From: Adiantum capillus-veneris
Taxonomy: Eukaryota > Streptophyta > Polypodiopsida > Polypodiales > Pteridaceae
DNA: 60,000 nt
NCBI GenBank assembly: GCA_014529385.2
Contig: CM043953.1
Location: 61,817,872-61,877,871 of the forward strand
Reading direction: 5' to 3'
Positions 10,771-21,810 of the stretch are shown in pieces. Both the position numbers and the translations under genes were made by a program. Numbering within the stretch: the first letter of the stretch is position 1; every line of letters begins with the position of its first letter. Under the pieces are notes generated by a model. That model did no database searches, was not told the origin of the DNA, and was given only the letters and a program-made list of their open reading frames with translations.

Positions 10771-11740
10771 AACTTTTTACTACCCAATCCCCAGAAACCT
10801 CAATGGAGCTCAGCTTTAGATGAGAACAAACACATGCACATCAAATGAGTTTTCATAGTTGATCATCGGAATTACAACAGGCAAAGGACATTCCAGGATC
10901 TCTCTCAATCTTCTTGGCCCAAACATAAAGACTATGCGCTGCTGGAAAAAGATCTTCCTGGACACATGAACATTAATCTGAATTCTTTGAGTTAAATGAA
11001 AAGGAGTGAACTGAGGGCCATTTTGATCATCCATTAAAGCCAACCATGAAGCTCCCAAGAAGGCACACCTGACTCAACCTCTGATTTTGCCAAAATTTCA
11101 GCAGCATAACAGCATAAATGGCTCAAAATACCAAAAAACCAGCCATCATAACTTGGGAAAATTTCGACAGAGTTTCCCCAGAAGTAGAGCAGTAGGAACC
11201 CAAAATATAGACTGTCTATGTATGCATAAACTGTCAACAATAGAACCCGAGCATCAAGTAGGACTCACTAGTACATAGCCTATGGCGAGGTCACAAAAAG
11301 GGTGCTCCAGCTACCTGTATCACCGAAAGGATCTCCACATTTGAGAATCCCCCAGCTCAATAAAAACCTCACGCTATCGACCCTCACACGAAGGCTAATG
11401 CAAATCGCGTATAGTCAAGTCTCAGAAATGACTATCTTCCAGACCAAGTCTCAGAAATGGCTGGGACTGCCAAATACAACCAAGTATGGCTCCACAAATG
11501 AGTACAATGGCAGTTTCCACAAGTAACGTACAATCCAGCAGACAATGCGCTCAAATAGGCGCCAAGTGATGCATACCCACAACAACTGCAAGTGACATCA
11601 CTGCTAGTATATCACTGTACTCCAGCTACCTGTACCTGTGTGAATCACTTGTACCTGTACCTGTTCCTGTAACCTGTAACCTGTAACCTGTAATCCCGAA
11701 TCTCGAACCTTGAAGCTCGAAGCAGAAGGTACTCGAAGAA
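10771..11740 (-). other. Untranslated leader of Ty3 element 1
   Basis: This is roughly 1 kb between the primer-binding site and the gag start. Only short unrelated frames are present and no domain is recognised. Repeats of GTAACCTGTAACCT type occur at 11660-11695. Confidence 0.6.
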
Positions 11741-11742
11741 GA

Positions 11743-11760
11743 TCCTCCGTGGGGGCGCCA
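11743..11760 (-). other. Primer-binding site of Ty3 element 1
   Basis: The minus strand reads TGGCGCCCCCACGGAGGA, seven bases inside the 5' LTR. TGGCGCC is the complement of the 3' end of plant tRNA-Asp, the usual primer of Tat-type elements; the match weakens after the first seven bases. Confidence 0.6.
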
Positions 11761-11767
11761 AAAGAAT

Positions 11768-12918
11768 GTGAGCGGGATGAAAACACACACAACGCCTCTA
11801 TAACGACCCGACACACACTCTTTGGAAGATACACATACACACTATGGGGCACCACTCGGCTTACACAACACACCTGGCCGAGACAGGGAACACACCTCTG
11901 GAGTGAGAGGAGAGAGACTATCCACTTGCCCACTCCACACAGACACACACACACATACACACACACACACACACCCAAAAAACTCAGCTCAAAAGAGGAG
12001 AATTTCTGATGTTTAGATACAATTGAGCTTGGGCCAACACCAATGGGGCAAATAGCTCACACAATATGGGTAAAATAAGCCAGATACAATCACAAAATAG
12101 AGCAGAAACTTCGCTCATAGGAGAAACTTACACAGAAAAACAGCAGGAAAAGAGTGCGGAATTTGGCAAAATGGACAGCGCCATCGCGTCCAGAACGGCC
12201 CAAAACCCCAGTCTACAATGTCAAAGTGCTCAAATCCGACCTCGGATGAGCAGTTTACGGCCAAAACAGGCTCCAAAATGAGCAAAAACACAGCTGCGGC
12301 TGTTCCTCCTCTCTTCTCCACGTTTTTTTTGGTCTTCTCTCTCTTTTTTCAGTTCCCACACTTAGCTTTATTAGTTGGGCACCCTTGGCCTTTTAGATGA
12401 CCTCAAACGGACCCCGAACAGGCCAAAAACTGACCTCGCAGTGCATAGTTGTCACCTTTTTGCATCATCCGCACACCTGGCACTCAGCTTTTTCCAATAA
12501 TGCGTCTCGCAACCACGTGAAGTGGCCCCAAAAAGTGATCCTAATGATGACCTTTCTGCATAACTCTCACAAGAAAACACCCACGTTGTATCTGTACTTA
12601 TCCACGTGCAAGTACTGACCCCGTTCGCCCTCCTGACGCCACTAGATGCCATCTGACGCACCTGTTGACCTCACGTCGTCGGCCCGCGGATAGCTTCCTC
12701 GAGAAGTTTTACGCGCTATAAACTCCTCATTATTGTAGAAAAAACATACTGGTACTGGTGATAGTGAAAATCGATGCACTATGTACACCCTGTCCTACCT
12801 GTACACATGTGGGCCCCACGTAACCACCTGGCTCTGGAAAATGGGCAATACTTTATTTGATGCACCATGCATGGGTATGAACATATGCGCAATCCCTTGC
12901 TCCAAAAAACTCCTGACA
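11768..12918 (-). repeat. 5' LTR of Ty3 element 1
   Basis: This is the right-hand copy of the LTR pair; on the minus strand it is the 5' LTR and should carry the promoter. It has the same TG...CA ends as 4805-5950. Confidence 0.93.
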
Positions 12919-13149
12919 ACGTCGTAGGAAACTAATTAAAATTAAAAGACCTAAAGATCTAACTGACGAGGAGTTGAACTCAAGACCTATTATTCAAGAG
13001 GGAAATGGCATAACCAATCTATCATACTTGGCATGGATGATAGAAAGGTTATACCATTTATCTCTTTTTATTGGCACACACATCCACACACGCGCACACA
13101 CACAAGAAGAAGAGAGTTATAACGTCGTAGGAAACTATCCTAAAAGACG

Positions 13150-13295
13150 TTAAAGATTAGGTTAGATGTAGACTTACGTTAAATTAGATTTAGGTTTATT
13201 TAAGTTAAATTAGATTAGATTTAGGTTTATTTTTAGTTAGATTTACGTTTATTTACGCTAGATTTAGATTTACGTTATATTATATTAGATTTAGG
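13150..13295. repeat. TTAGATTTA-type degenerate tandem repeat (proximal block)
   Basis: Irregular repeats of TTAGATTTAGGTTTATTT and close variants lie to the left of the captured HIPP fragment. A second block lies to its right (13735-13960). The inverted equivalents in element 1 are at 925-1000 and 1205-1310. The pair may mark the capture borders. Confidence 0.75.
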
Positions 13296-13655
13296 TCTCC
13301 ATAGACTACGATGCCTGCATGAAGCGGGTGAAGAAAGCCCTCAATGGAATATAGGGTATTGCTGCCTTCACTCATGGTGGGCTCCGTCGATCCAAAAGTA
13401 CTGGTGAAATGTCTTCAGAAGATAGGGAAGAAGGTGGATCTTCAGGGCGGAAAGAGTCACTACATCCCCGACAATGACCATCTAGACAACCTCTAGTCAT
13501 TCAACGGCAACTTCAAAGTTAGTAACAAGAGCAAGAACGGTCCAAAGGGCCAATTGCTGTCGTCAGATGTGGATGGAGATGAGGCAGCGTCACCGCCGGA
13601 AGTAAACTCTCACATCTTTAGTGATGAGAATGCCAACTCTTGCCGAGTTATGTGA
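13296..13655 (+). pseudogene. Captured HIPP gene fragment with CaaX end, element 2
   Basis: The plus strand encodes DYDACMKRVKKALNGI, stop, GIAAFT, then in another frame MVGSVDPKVLVKCL and KIGKKVDLQGG. A linker follows, and the protein ends NSCRVM and a TGA at 13653-13655. HIPP proteins bind metal ions with an HMA CxxC and are lipid-modified at a C-terminal CaaX box, and CRVM fits that box. Here the first Cys of the CxxC has become Tyr (TAC), whereas element 1 keeps TGC. Two TAG stops break the frame. It lies inside the CACTA element between two blocks of TTAGATTTA repeats, as a transduplicated host gene fragment. Confidence 0.68.
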
Positions 13656-13734
13656 AAAATTATGTGTTAAATCAGTTTTAAGGTTCTTATAATCCCTGTT
13701 AGTTTAGTTCTTTGTTTTTAATATAACATAATTT

Positions 13735-13960
13735 ACGTTAGATTTAGATTTATGTTATATTAGATTAGACTTAGGTTTATTTAGGTTTACACACACACAC
13801 ACACACACAAGAAGAAGAGAGTTTTAACGTCGTAGGAAACTATCCCAAAAGACGTTAAAGATTAGGTTAGATGTAGACTTACGTTAAATTAGATTTAGGT
13901 TTATTTTTAGTTAGATTTATGTTTATTTAGATTTATGCTTATTTACGTTAGATCGAGTCC
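13735..13960. repeat. TTAGATTTA-type degenerate tandem repeat (distal block)
   Basis: This is the second block of TTAGATTTA/TTTACGTTAGA variants, including a (CA)n run at 13790-13808 and a segment (13805-13900) that repeats 13100-13190 (AAGAAGAAGAGAGTTnTAACG, then AAACTATCC.AAAAGACG). Confidence 0.75.
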
Positions 13961-14240
13961 ACGCAAGAATTACTTACGGTTTAGGGTTTAGAGTTAGACG
14001 AACAATGAAAAGATCTACTGTGAAAAGATGTTAAGATGCTGTGAAGTGCTACAGCTAGAGAAGAGGCAAAGGGGTTTTGTCCACTACATGTAGTATCATG
14101 TAGACGTGGGTCTGTAGATTTCTTGTACCCACAAATATAGGTATTGACCAATAAAGATGAGATTATAACCCGGTGGTTCTGATCTCCATGCACCTCTAGA
14201 CTGAGGTGTGCGGGGATTGGACATGACTAGAGAATGTGAG

Positions 14241-14278
<38 letters not shown>

Positions 14279-14340
14279 GACGAAGAATGCCAATACAATA
14301 TTCAATTTGTTGTCCAGGTTATAAGATTTTTATCCTCATT

Positions 14341-17300
14341 ATGAGTAGTGACGAGGATGTGGGACCGTCCAACCGAAACACCTATCTCTCAACAAGGGTC
14401 TTATGTCCTTGTAATCAATGCAAGCATGCTCTGCGACGGACAAGACGTGTTTCTTTGCAGCACGTTCACGAATTTGGCGAGTTCGATCCATCTATTATAG
14501 ATCGAGTTGTTGCCAATTATAACTCGTCGGACTCTGACGCTGGCCAACAAGCAGCAATCTTGCAACCCAATAGATGTGTTCGCAGGCACTTTGGTCAAGC
14601 AGCATATGTGAGGCCACAAGATGTAACCTCTGACAGCTCGGGGGATGATCATGTAGAGCACATTCCCAACGAGGCAATGTTTGAGCCCGAGATTGATGAA
14701 ATGATCGAGACGATCATGGATTCAGAAAGGCTTATCTATGATGATATGAAAAGTGAAGCCGATACGCCATTGTATAATGGAGCACGTATGTCTAGATTGA
14801 AAGCACTCCTGGTTCTTCTCAACATGCAGGCAAAGTTTGGATGGAGTGACACTAGCATCACAACGCTTTTCAAGTGATCTATTACAATTAGTTTACTTTA
14901 ATAAAACTCTAAATGTATAACGATCTGATAGATTTTTACACGACTGTATCGTATTTTTATGTTGTGTAGATTGCTTAAAGAGCACATACTACCAGCTGAC
15001 AATGTGATGCCAGATTCCCGAGATGAAGCAAAAAAGATTTTGTGAAACTTGGGGATCGATTACAATTCTATCCACGCTTGTCCTAATGACTGCATTCTTT
15101 TCAGAGGGGAATACATAGACATGGAAAAGTGTCCGAAATGTGATTCCGAAAGATATCGAGTAGATCTCCACGGGACAAAAATTCCACAAAAGGTTTTGCG
15201 ACATTTTCCTCTGCTTCCTCGCATCAAGCATTTCTTCGAATGTAAGTCCATGGCCGCCCTAGCATCATGGCATGAGGAGAATAAATCTTCGGATGGTGTG
15301 CTACGAATTCCTGCAGATTGCGCAGCCTGGAAACATATAGATGGAACATGGTCGGATTTTGCCAGGGAAGCTCGAAATTTGCGCTTAGGCCTGGCTATGG
15401 ATGGCATAAATCCATTTGGTCAAAGATCAACATCTTACAGTGTATGGCCCGTTGTCATCGTCAACTACAACATTCCCCCGTGGTTGACTACGAAGAAGGG
15501 GCACCTATGGCTAAGCTTGATTGTGCCAGGGAGATATAAAGTGGAGAATATGGATGTGTATCTTCGTCCACTATTGGAAGAGCTACAACAATTGTGGATT
15601 GGCATAGAGGTGGTGGATATGAGCCGACACACAAGACGACGGAATGCTTTGATCAGAGGCATTCTAATGTGGACCATGCATGACTATCCCGGGCTAACAG
15701 AATGCTCAGGTGATCTATTGACACTCCTCACTCAGACACTGTAAATCTTGTTTTTTCCCATAGTTGATCTATTATCATGTGGATACATGCAGGGCTTCAA
15801 ACAAGCGGATACAGAGCATGTGTCACATGTGGACCTAGACTGAATGCACGTAGGGCGCCCTCACTGAAGAAGCAAATCTACAAAGGTCATCAAGCGTATC
15901 TTCCAGAGAATCATGTGTTACGCGACGGCTTTTTGGGAAGAGAGCCACCAAGGATGTCTGCACAAGCATGGTTAGAGCAGAAGGAGATGTGCGATGACGG
16001 ATTGCCTCCAGGGATGAAGAGACTATCTCTATGGTACGAGTTACCATACTTGCCCCGACTCATGATCAATCACTTGCTCGATCCAATGCACATATTCAAG
16101 AATGTGGGTAATCTACTATGGGACCATCTGACCGGCAAGAAAGATACTTTGGGAGCCAGAGTTGACCTTAGAAATGTGGATCGTATGGAGCAATATTGGC
16201 CGCAAACAGCGTCTGATGGATCGATAAAACTCCCTAAAGCACCATGGATTTTCACAGGAGCCCAAGAACGCAAAGTAAAACAGACCATTTGATCTTTGCG
16301 GACCGCCACTGGCATAATGCACTCGCTCCGAACGTGTTTTACTAAAGAAGGAAAGCTTACCGGTTTGAAGTCACACAATTGGCATAAAATGTGTCAGGTA
16401 CGTTCATAGTGGACTTTAATATCATTGCATAAAATGTGGACTTTAATATCATTGCTGCTCATACTTTACAGTTTATTTTACCGGTTGCCATTGAGGGATG
16501 TTTGTCTCTCGACATCCGTAACACAATCTACAAACTTGCAAAGCTGGTGCAATGGATCTCACAAAAGGAGATCAACGTAGACTCCATACCATTCGCCAAA
16601 CTAAATGCTGCGGAGCTTGTGTGCATGTTTGAGAAACATTTTCCTACTACCATGCTAACCATTCAGGTGCATCTTCTTGTTCACATAGTTGATGAGGTGG
16701 AAATAGCTGGCACAGTTCATTCGAGATGGATGTCCTTCTTAGAACGTTTCATGAAAACGCTTAAGGGACATGTGCGTCAAAAGGCACGTCCGGAGGGTAG
16801 CATGGCAGAAGGTTGGTTGGTATCAGAGTCCCTAGTGTACATTGGAGAGTGGCTAGACGGATTTGATAAAGCCTGAGACATGCTATGGCGAACCATAGAT
16901 GATGAGCGCATATCTGGGATTGTCATGTGCAATCTCGGTGTTGAGAAGAAGATGACGGAAGATCTAGAGGCTAAAATCAACCGATTTTGCATGCTTCACA
17001 ATCCAGTGATGCAAAAGTGGATTTCACAATATGAGGATGCAAAGCAAGAGCGACAAAGGGCATGAATCGAGTGGAGACGGGGAAGACGACCACCGATGCA
17101 CTATCCGACGGTTCTGGAGAGCCTACCAACATTCATGAGCTTAAGATAGTTGCACAACCAATTGAAAAGCGCACAACAATGCGGTGACGAAGTGACTGAG
17201 GAAGAGTGGGAGTACTCTCGGGGTTGCGCGACCAAGGTAAGTTTGCAATGTACGACTAGCTAGTGACTTTATTTCTAAACGTTTGAACGGCCACTCATAA

Positions 17301-18069
17301 TCTTTGTTCGTTGTAGTATAAGTCATACACAGCAGCATGGTGTAAAGGTCAACATTTTAGGGTGGAACGGATCGACAAAAAGCGTTTTACTCAAGATTGT
17401 GGAATCATGGCAAAATTTGAACAGTCTACTCGACGACGTTCCTCTCATGCAGATCCTGTGGTGGCGGAACTCACTTACTTCGGCACGCTGCAAGAGATTT
17501 TGAGGATCGATTACAGAGGATTTTTTGTCGACTTGTTCGACGTGCAATGGTTCAAGATAATCATGGAGGGTCGCAACGCTGCTGTGCGTAGAGGAGAGTC
17601 TGGTTTTCTTGAGGTGGATTCTACTAAGAAATGGACTGACCTAAGAGACACTTTCGTACTACCGGAGCATTGTGAACAAGTAAGTATGTAAATAGTTAAC
17701 ATCCCCCTTTTACAAGTTATGTGCTTGAAAGCTCTCACGTAAGTTATGTGGCTCTGGCAGGTAATATTTCATCCTACAAAGTCTACATCAAACTGGTGGT
17801 ACGTCATAGAGGTAGCCCCTCGTAGTGCAAGGACGTATGAAGGCTACCATGTGCCAATCACAACGCCATCAATGGAGGAGATCAGAGAAGATGCTCAATC
17901 AGAAGCCACTACGGTGGTGCCAGACGAGCATCAAGATGCTACTACTCTATATGGGGTGCATGCAGAGGAGCTACAAAATGAAACAGAGCATATGTGTTTA
18001 AACGGAGAGCTCTATATAGATATAGGAAGTTATGCTGAGTTATGCGAGGATGAGAGAGAGATCTCTTAA
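14341..18069 (+). pseudogene. CACTA tnp2-type transposase gene (six exons, decayed)
   Basis: Likely exons are 14341-14873, 14970-15709, 15793-16397, 16472-17236, 17317-17679 and 17761-18069. All introns are GT-AG and several junctions restore the frame exactly. The protein has an N-terminal Cys-rich region, the tnp2 transposase domain (CPNDCILFRGEY, FGQRSTSYSVWPVV, NYNIPPWL, LLDPMHIFKNVGN), a DUF4218-like segment (WMSFLERFMKTLKGHVRQKA) and a DUF4216-like segment (ELTYFGTLQEILRIDYRGFF). I chose the ATG at 14341 (MSSDEDVG) over 14287 because it follows the matching start in element 1. In-frame stops are TGA at 15043, 16290, 16874 and 17063 and TAG at 17147. The gene would have supplied the enzyme cutting CACTA ends. 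Confidence 0.88.
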
Positions 18070-19390
18070 CACTAGGTTGGTAATGGGACACTTTTATGTC
18101 CTGTTAAGTGACCATTTTCCTTGAATTATATCAAGAGTTTCAAAATGGATTTTGAGGTGCTATCTATCTAGAAAGTTGTCTCATGAGCTGAAAAAAACTC
18201 GACATTTTTTTGGCATATCAATTCCATCTTTAACCTTGTCCTTGCACAACATTTCACAACCTAAACTGTGTGAAAAAACGGGTCCTGTTTTTGGCTTTTT
18301 TCAACTTTTTGCAACTATACCACTCTAGAATTCATGTTTGTGAGGTCTATAATGCTAGAGAACTATCTTTAGTAGTCCTCAACATGTCCTGATGCTTCTA
18401 GGGAGAAATAAATGTTAAAGTTGTAAGTTATGACCAAATTACAAACATTGTCAAATCCTGTTTTTTAGCCAATTTTAGCTCTTCTATGATTTTTTTGGTG
18501 GCTTTCATAATATCCAAATGCAGTTTTGATTTTCTATGTCGCATATTGTAATATAAAGCTAATATTCCTTAAGTTTTAGGGCACCTAATACCCTATTTTG
18601 CATAGTAGACAACGATGGTTGATTTTTTCAATTATAGAAGAAAATGAAACATTCTACTATATCAAGTATAGCTTTTTCAATATTGTTAGTTTCTTGTGAC
18701 AACTACATGCATTTTGTAGGTAGTAACCATATCTAGTCATGAGGATCAAATTTGGCTAGATATTGAATAGTTTATATGGGATTCCACAACCCATAATGTT
18801 GAACCCAGTTTTTTCATGTTTGTTGTATTTAGCACTTCATATTTGTCCCCAAGGTTCCCCTTGGTAAGAGATGTATTATTCTTTTGACATGATCCATGGC
18901 TCCTTATGAACCTAAAGGATAATAGGGAACTAAGAAAACATGCATATATTATTTGTATTGAGCGTGGCTATAGAAACTTTGATGATAGGTTTGCAGAATG
19001 GTTAAAATTCAACTTTTTTGTACCTATTTCTTTTGGCAAAACAAAAAATAGTGAGTGAGAAGCAATCATATGTTCTGATCACCAACCCAATGAAGTTAAC
19101 TAGGGAATTTATCTCAAGTCCTACAAAAATCCCTAATCTTATTTTTATGCAACAAAACGTAAGAAATGACTGTTTTCATGAAAATGTACTGGTCCATCAA
19201 CTTTGGAGGCTTGGTGTGACCAAAAGATGAGAAATTTTACAAGTTTCTTATTTTTTCCATGTGTAGTAGGCCTTGAACTATAACCTCATGAAAGGATTTT
19301 ACAAAATGAATGGATCTACTATGGTTTTGGAGGTTTTTTTCAAAACCCTGAAAGGACACTTTTATGTCCTGTTAGGTTACCAACCTAGTG
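18070..19390. mobile_element. 1.32-kb inverted-repeat element flanked by TTAA
   Basis: The ends are CACTAGGTTGGTAA and, inverted, TTACCAACCTAGTG, flanked by TTAA on both sides (18066-18069 and 19391-19394). A 16-base near-palindrome GGACACTTTTATGTCC lies 16 to 21 bases inside each end (18086-18101, 19354-19369). The interior is AT-rich and non-coding; the longest frame (19018-19230, 70 codons) matches nothing I know. The element starts right after the transposase stop codon, which overlaps the left TTAA. TTAA duplication is typical of piggyBac, but a TA duplication with ends ACACTAGG would fit equally well. It is non-autonomous. Confidence 0.7.
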
Positions 19391-19394
19391 TTAA

Positions 19395-19669
19395 AGCCAC
19401 AAATATTGTATTTGAACAATTTTGCTCTGTGTTGTAAAATTAGCTCTGGCTCTCTAAGTACCTTCCATGGTGTATAACGCTCTTTTCTACTCGCGCTCAC
19501 ATCTTTTGATTGAAAATTCTGAGTTTTTGACTTGCCTCTTCTATCACTCAATTCATTGCGTCATTGTATTTATATGCGTCATTACGTCATTGTATTTAAT
19601 GGTCTTTGCGTCATTGTCTACTCTATTCATTCAATATTAAGTTTAAATATTCGTGTGTTTAATGCAGGT
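19395..19669 (+). promoter_or_regulatory. Spacer between tnp2 and tnpA genes of CACTA element 2
   Basis: This is AT-rich sequence after the TTAA element. It includes the direct repeat TGCGTCATTGTATTTA (near 19557 and 19582) and a likely splice acceptor (TTTAATGCAG) just before the tnpA ATG, so a non-coding first exon probably lies here. No other feature is seen. Confidence 0.4.
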
Positions 19670-20980
19670 ATGGATGATGAGGAGTTTCTTTCTTCTTTGT
19701 CACCGTAGCAGAGACAGTGGTACGTGGAGTGTCATCGCTCTGGCGCATCATCGCACGTTCCTACTCCATCCGCATCTCCCTCTCTTTCGGAGCATTCGGC
19801 GCGCTCCGAAGCTTCGGCGTCAACGAGACGATCTTCACACTCATCTAGACACCGGCGCTCGAGTGGTGGTGGTGGCGGTTGTTGTGGGGATTCCACCGCC
19901 GATGCCTCCACACCGCCTCGTGTTCGACGAGGCTCTTTACCCTCCCCTTCTTTGCCTGCCCCCACACCAGCCACAGCATCGCCATCTACGCCAGGTTTTG
20001 CGCGGTTGACTGTTCCTAGTAGCTACACACCTCTACCTACTCCGCCAGGAGCCACCCCACTCCACACTCCTCGCTTCGGGGCCCAGACGCCGGTGGAGAC
20101 ACCTGACGTCCGTACCCCCATCGACACGCCGCTAGAGACCCCTGCCGGGACACCCAGGTTCACGCGTCACCGGCCAGAGGGCTTGCCTTACTCCGTCGAC
20201 TTCAGCGGCGGCATCATCATGGATGATGACGGCAAGAAGGTGATCTCGCGCATGCGTGGTCTTTGCTCTCAGCTGTTTAGACACTACATACTAAACAAAT
20301 GGAGTGAAGTACCAAGTGATTTAAAAAACAGAGTCATCAGCATACTTCATGATGAGTTTCCCGTTCCAACACGGGATCAGCGCTTCAATGAAGACCTGAT
20401 GAAGATTCGAATGCGCGAATACTGCAAACACAAGCGTTCCGAAGTGCAAAAAGCAATCAAGCATGGGTGGAACAGGCCAGATTTTGCTGGCCAAAGAAGA
20501 TTGGAAGAATGCGAAGAAAGCAGCGCGCGAGAATCCCAACAAGTGGAAGCAACAAAAGGATGCAGCCAGAGCGCGAGTAGAGGCAGGGAGCTCGCACCAC
20601 TTGGGGAGCGGTGGATGGGCATCATTTGAGGCCGATTTTGTAAGTGTTTTTGCATTGCTCTTTATGTTCGATAGTTTAGGGTTTATGAGTTTTTTAATTC
20701 TAACATAATGAAATCTTTGTATGTTTTGACAGTGGTCGATGACAGGACGTGATCCCACACCGTACGAGCGCGAGTACGCAGGCAGGAAGGGCTTAAACGC
20801 TTTGATGGACATTCTCAGTTCTCGCGGCGGCATGGTTAGTATTAGGGTTTACTCTTTTCTATTTTTTGTATTGTTTTATAAATGTCGTTATATGTTTATA
20901 ATTACTGAAAGCTGTCTTATTGTCTTTTTTTGCAGAATCCAACAGATACGCCGCTTGGACGCGATGAGACGTCTGACTAG
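19670..20980 (+). pseudogene. CACTA tnpA-type gene (DNA-binding protein, decayed)
   Basis: The ATG at 19670 opens MDDEEFLSSLSP, then a TAG at 19706-19708 interrupts. The rest is a Ser/Pro/Thr-rich N-terminus with PTPPGATPLHTPR-type repeats, then a region typical of plant En/Spm second proteins (LFRHYILNKWSEVPSDLKNR). After a one-base frame change near 20470-20490 comes EDWKNAKKAARENPNKWKQQ and GSGGWASF. Further exons are 20733-20834 (WSMTGRDPTPYEREYAGRKG) and 20936-20980 (NPTDTPLGRDETSD, stop TAG). Such proteins bind the subterminal repeats and assist excision. A TNPA role rests on position and general similarity. Confidence 0.75.
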
Positions 20981-21354
20981 ACGAAGTCAGTTTAGCCGTA
21001 GCTAGATAGCATTAGTTTAGGGTTTCTCATAGCTTATGTATCATGAGACGGATTTTATACGTCTTTTTGAACCATATATATTATTATATTTGTCACCGCA
21101 CTTCATTTTGCCAATCAATTCTTTATGCCTATGATGTTGTACAATTGTCATTATTACATTTGCCAATCAATTCATTTTGCCTATGATGTGTACAATTGTC
21201 AATTTTACGCTTATCAATTTTGCAAACAATGTGTCTTGTGGGTGACTATTTTGGGTCTATTATCTACCCTTGCACTTTTTTTAAAAAGTGAATCAAGTAC
21301 AATATGGTTGATGGGTGGCAGGGCATTCAATGCCCTGTCACCAAAACAAATTTC

Positions 21355-21583
21355 TCTCGGGCGTCGCTATAACCGTCGCTATTTATGGCTCTGGAGCGTC
21401 GCTATAGACTTCTGTGAGAGCGTCGCTATAACCGTCACTATGAGCGTCTTTATATAGCGACGCATATAGCGACGCTCTCGTAGCGACGCTATTAGCGACG
21501 GTTGTAGCGACGCCGGGGGTTATAAAAACCCAGTGTATTTCCGTCGCTAACAACGTCACAAGAGCACACAACCTCTTGTAGTG
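21355..21583. repeat. 3' subterminal repeats and TIR of CACTA element 2
   Basis: About a dozen copies of GCGTCGCTATA or its complement in both orientations, then the terminal CCTCTTGTAGTG. Same motif as at the 5' end, in a different arrangement. The block 21436-21515 can pair with 21361-21435 in part. Confidence 0.9.
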
Positions 21584-21810
21584 TATTTACTAAGCAAAAG
21601 CTCTCCATTTCGTAATGAGACTCTGTAATCCATTTGAGCACCATTAATCGTCCAAGAAATCATAGTTGTAGTAGTAGATGTCATGTTAGAGACAAACATG
21701 AAAGAATAATACTTGAGGTAAATAGAATCACGAAAAGAGAAGGAAGAGAATGTGTATTTGGTATAAAGAAAGAATAAAAGCATGCATCTGAAAGAAATAA
21801 ATGCATTCAT
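21584..21810 (-). pseudogene. Upstream part of the MULE-like reading frame, separated by CACTA element 2
   Basis: On the minus strand a frame ending MDYRVSLRNGELLLSKY reaches the TAT duplication. If element 2 and one TAT are removed, it continues without a break into FLQSLLPPSIKFES and onward at 4096-3950. The element therefore inserted into an open reading frame. The upstream residues are hydrophobic and no domain is recognised. Confidence 0.5.

Larger units (their letters stand above)
4805..12918 (-). mobile_element. Ty3 (Tat-type) LTR retrotransposon 1, full-length, non-autonomous
   Basis: Two direct repeats of about 1.15 kb (4805-5950 and 11768-12918), both TG...CA, flank a minus-strand gag-pol region. 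The order is gag/zinc knuckle, protease, truncated RT, second RNase H, integrase. Flanking bases ACGT occur at 4801-4804 and 12919-12922. The uninterrupted target is preserved at about 1510-1565 in CACTA element 1, which confirms the insertion point. A primer-binding site and a polypurine tract sit at the expected places. Part of RT and the first RNase H are deleted and several TAG stops are present, so it could move only with outside help. Confidence 0.93.
4100..21583 (+). mobile_element. CACTA (En/Spm-like) element 2, complete, with nested insertions
   Basis: The left end reads CACTACAAGAGG and the right end CCTCTTGTAGTG, each followed inward by AGCGTCGCTAT-type subterminal repeats. A TAT duplication flanks both ends. 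Inside are, left to right: low-complexity sequence, a Ty3 retrotransposon (4805-12918), a captured HIPP fragment, a tnp2-type transposase gene, a TTAA-flanked 1.3-kb element (18070-19390) and a tnpA-type gene. Without the two nested insertions the element is about 8.05 kb. Both genes carry stops, so this copy cannot make full-length proteins. Confidence 0.92.

Noticed and set aside
10816-11240. Minus-strand frames in the Ty3 element 1 leader
   Set aside because: Short, without motifs, and located between the primer-binding site and gag where no protein is expected.
15043-17065. Four in-frame TGA codons as recoding (selenocysteine or readthrough)
   Set aside because: Every site fits simple CGA-to-TGA decay, a TAG also occurs, and no recoding structure is seen.
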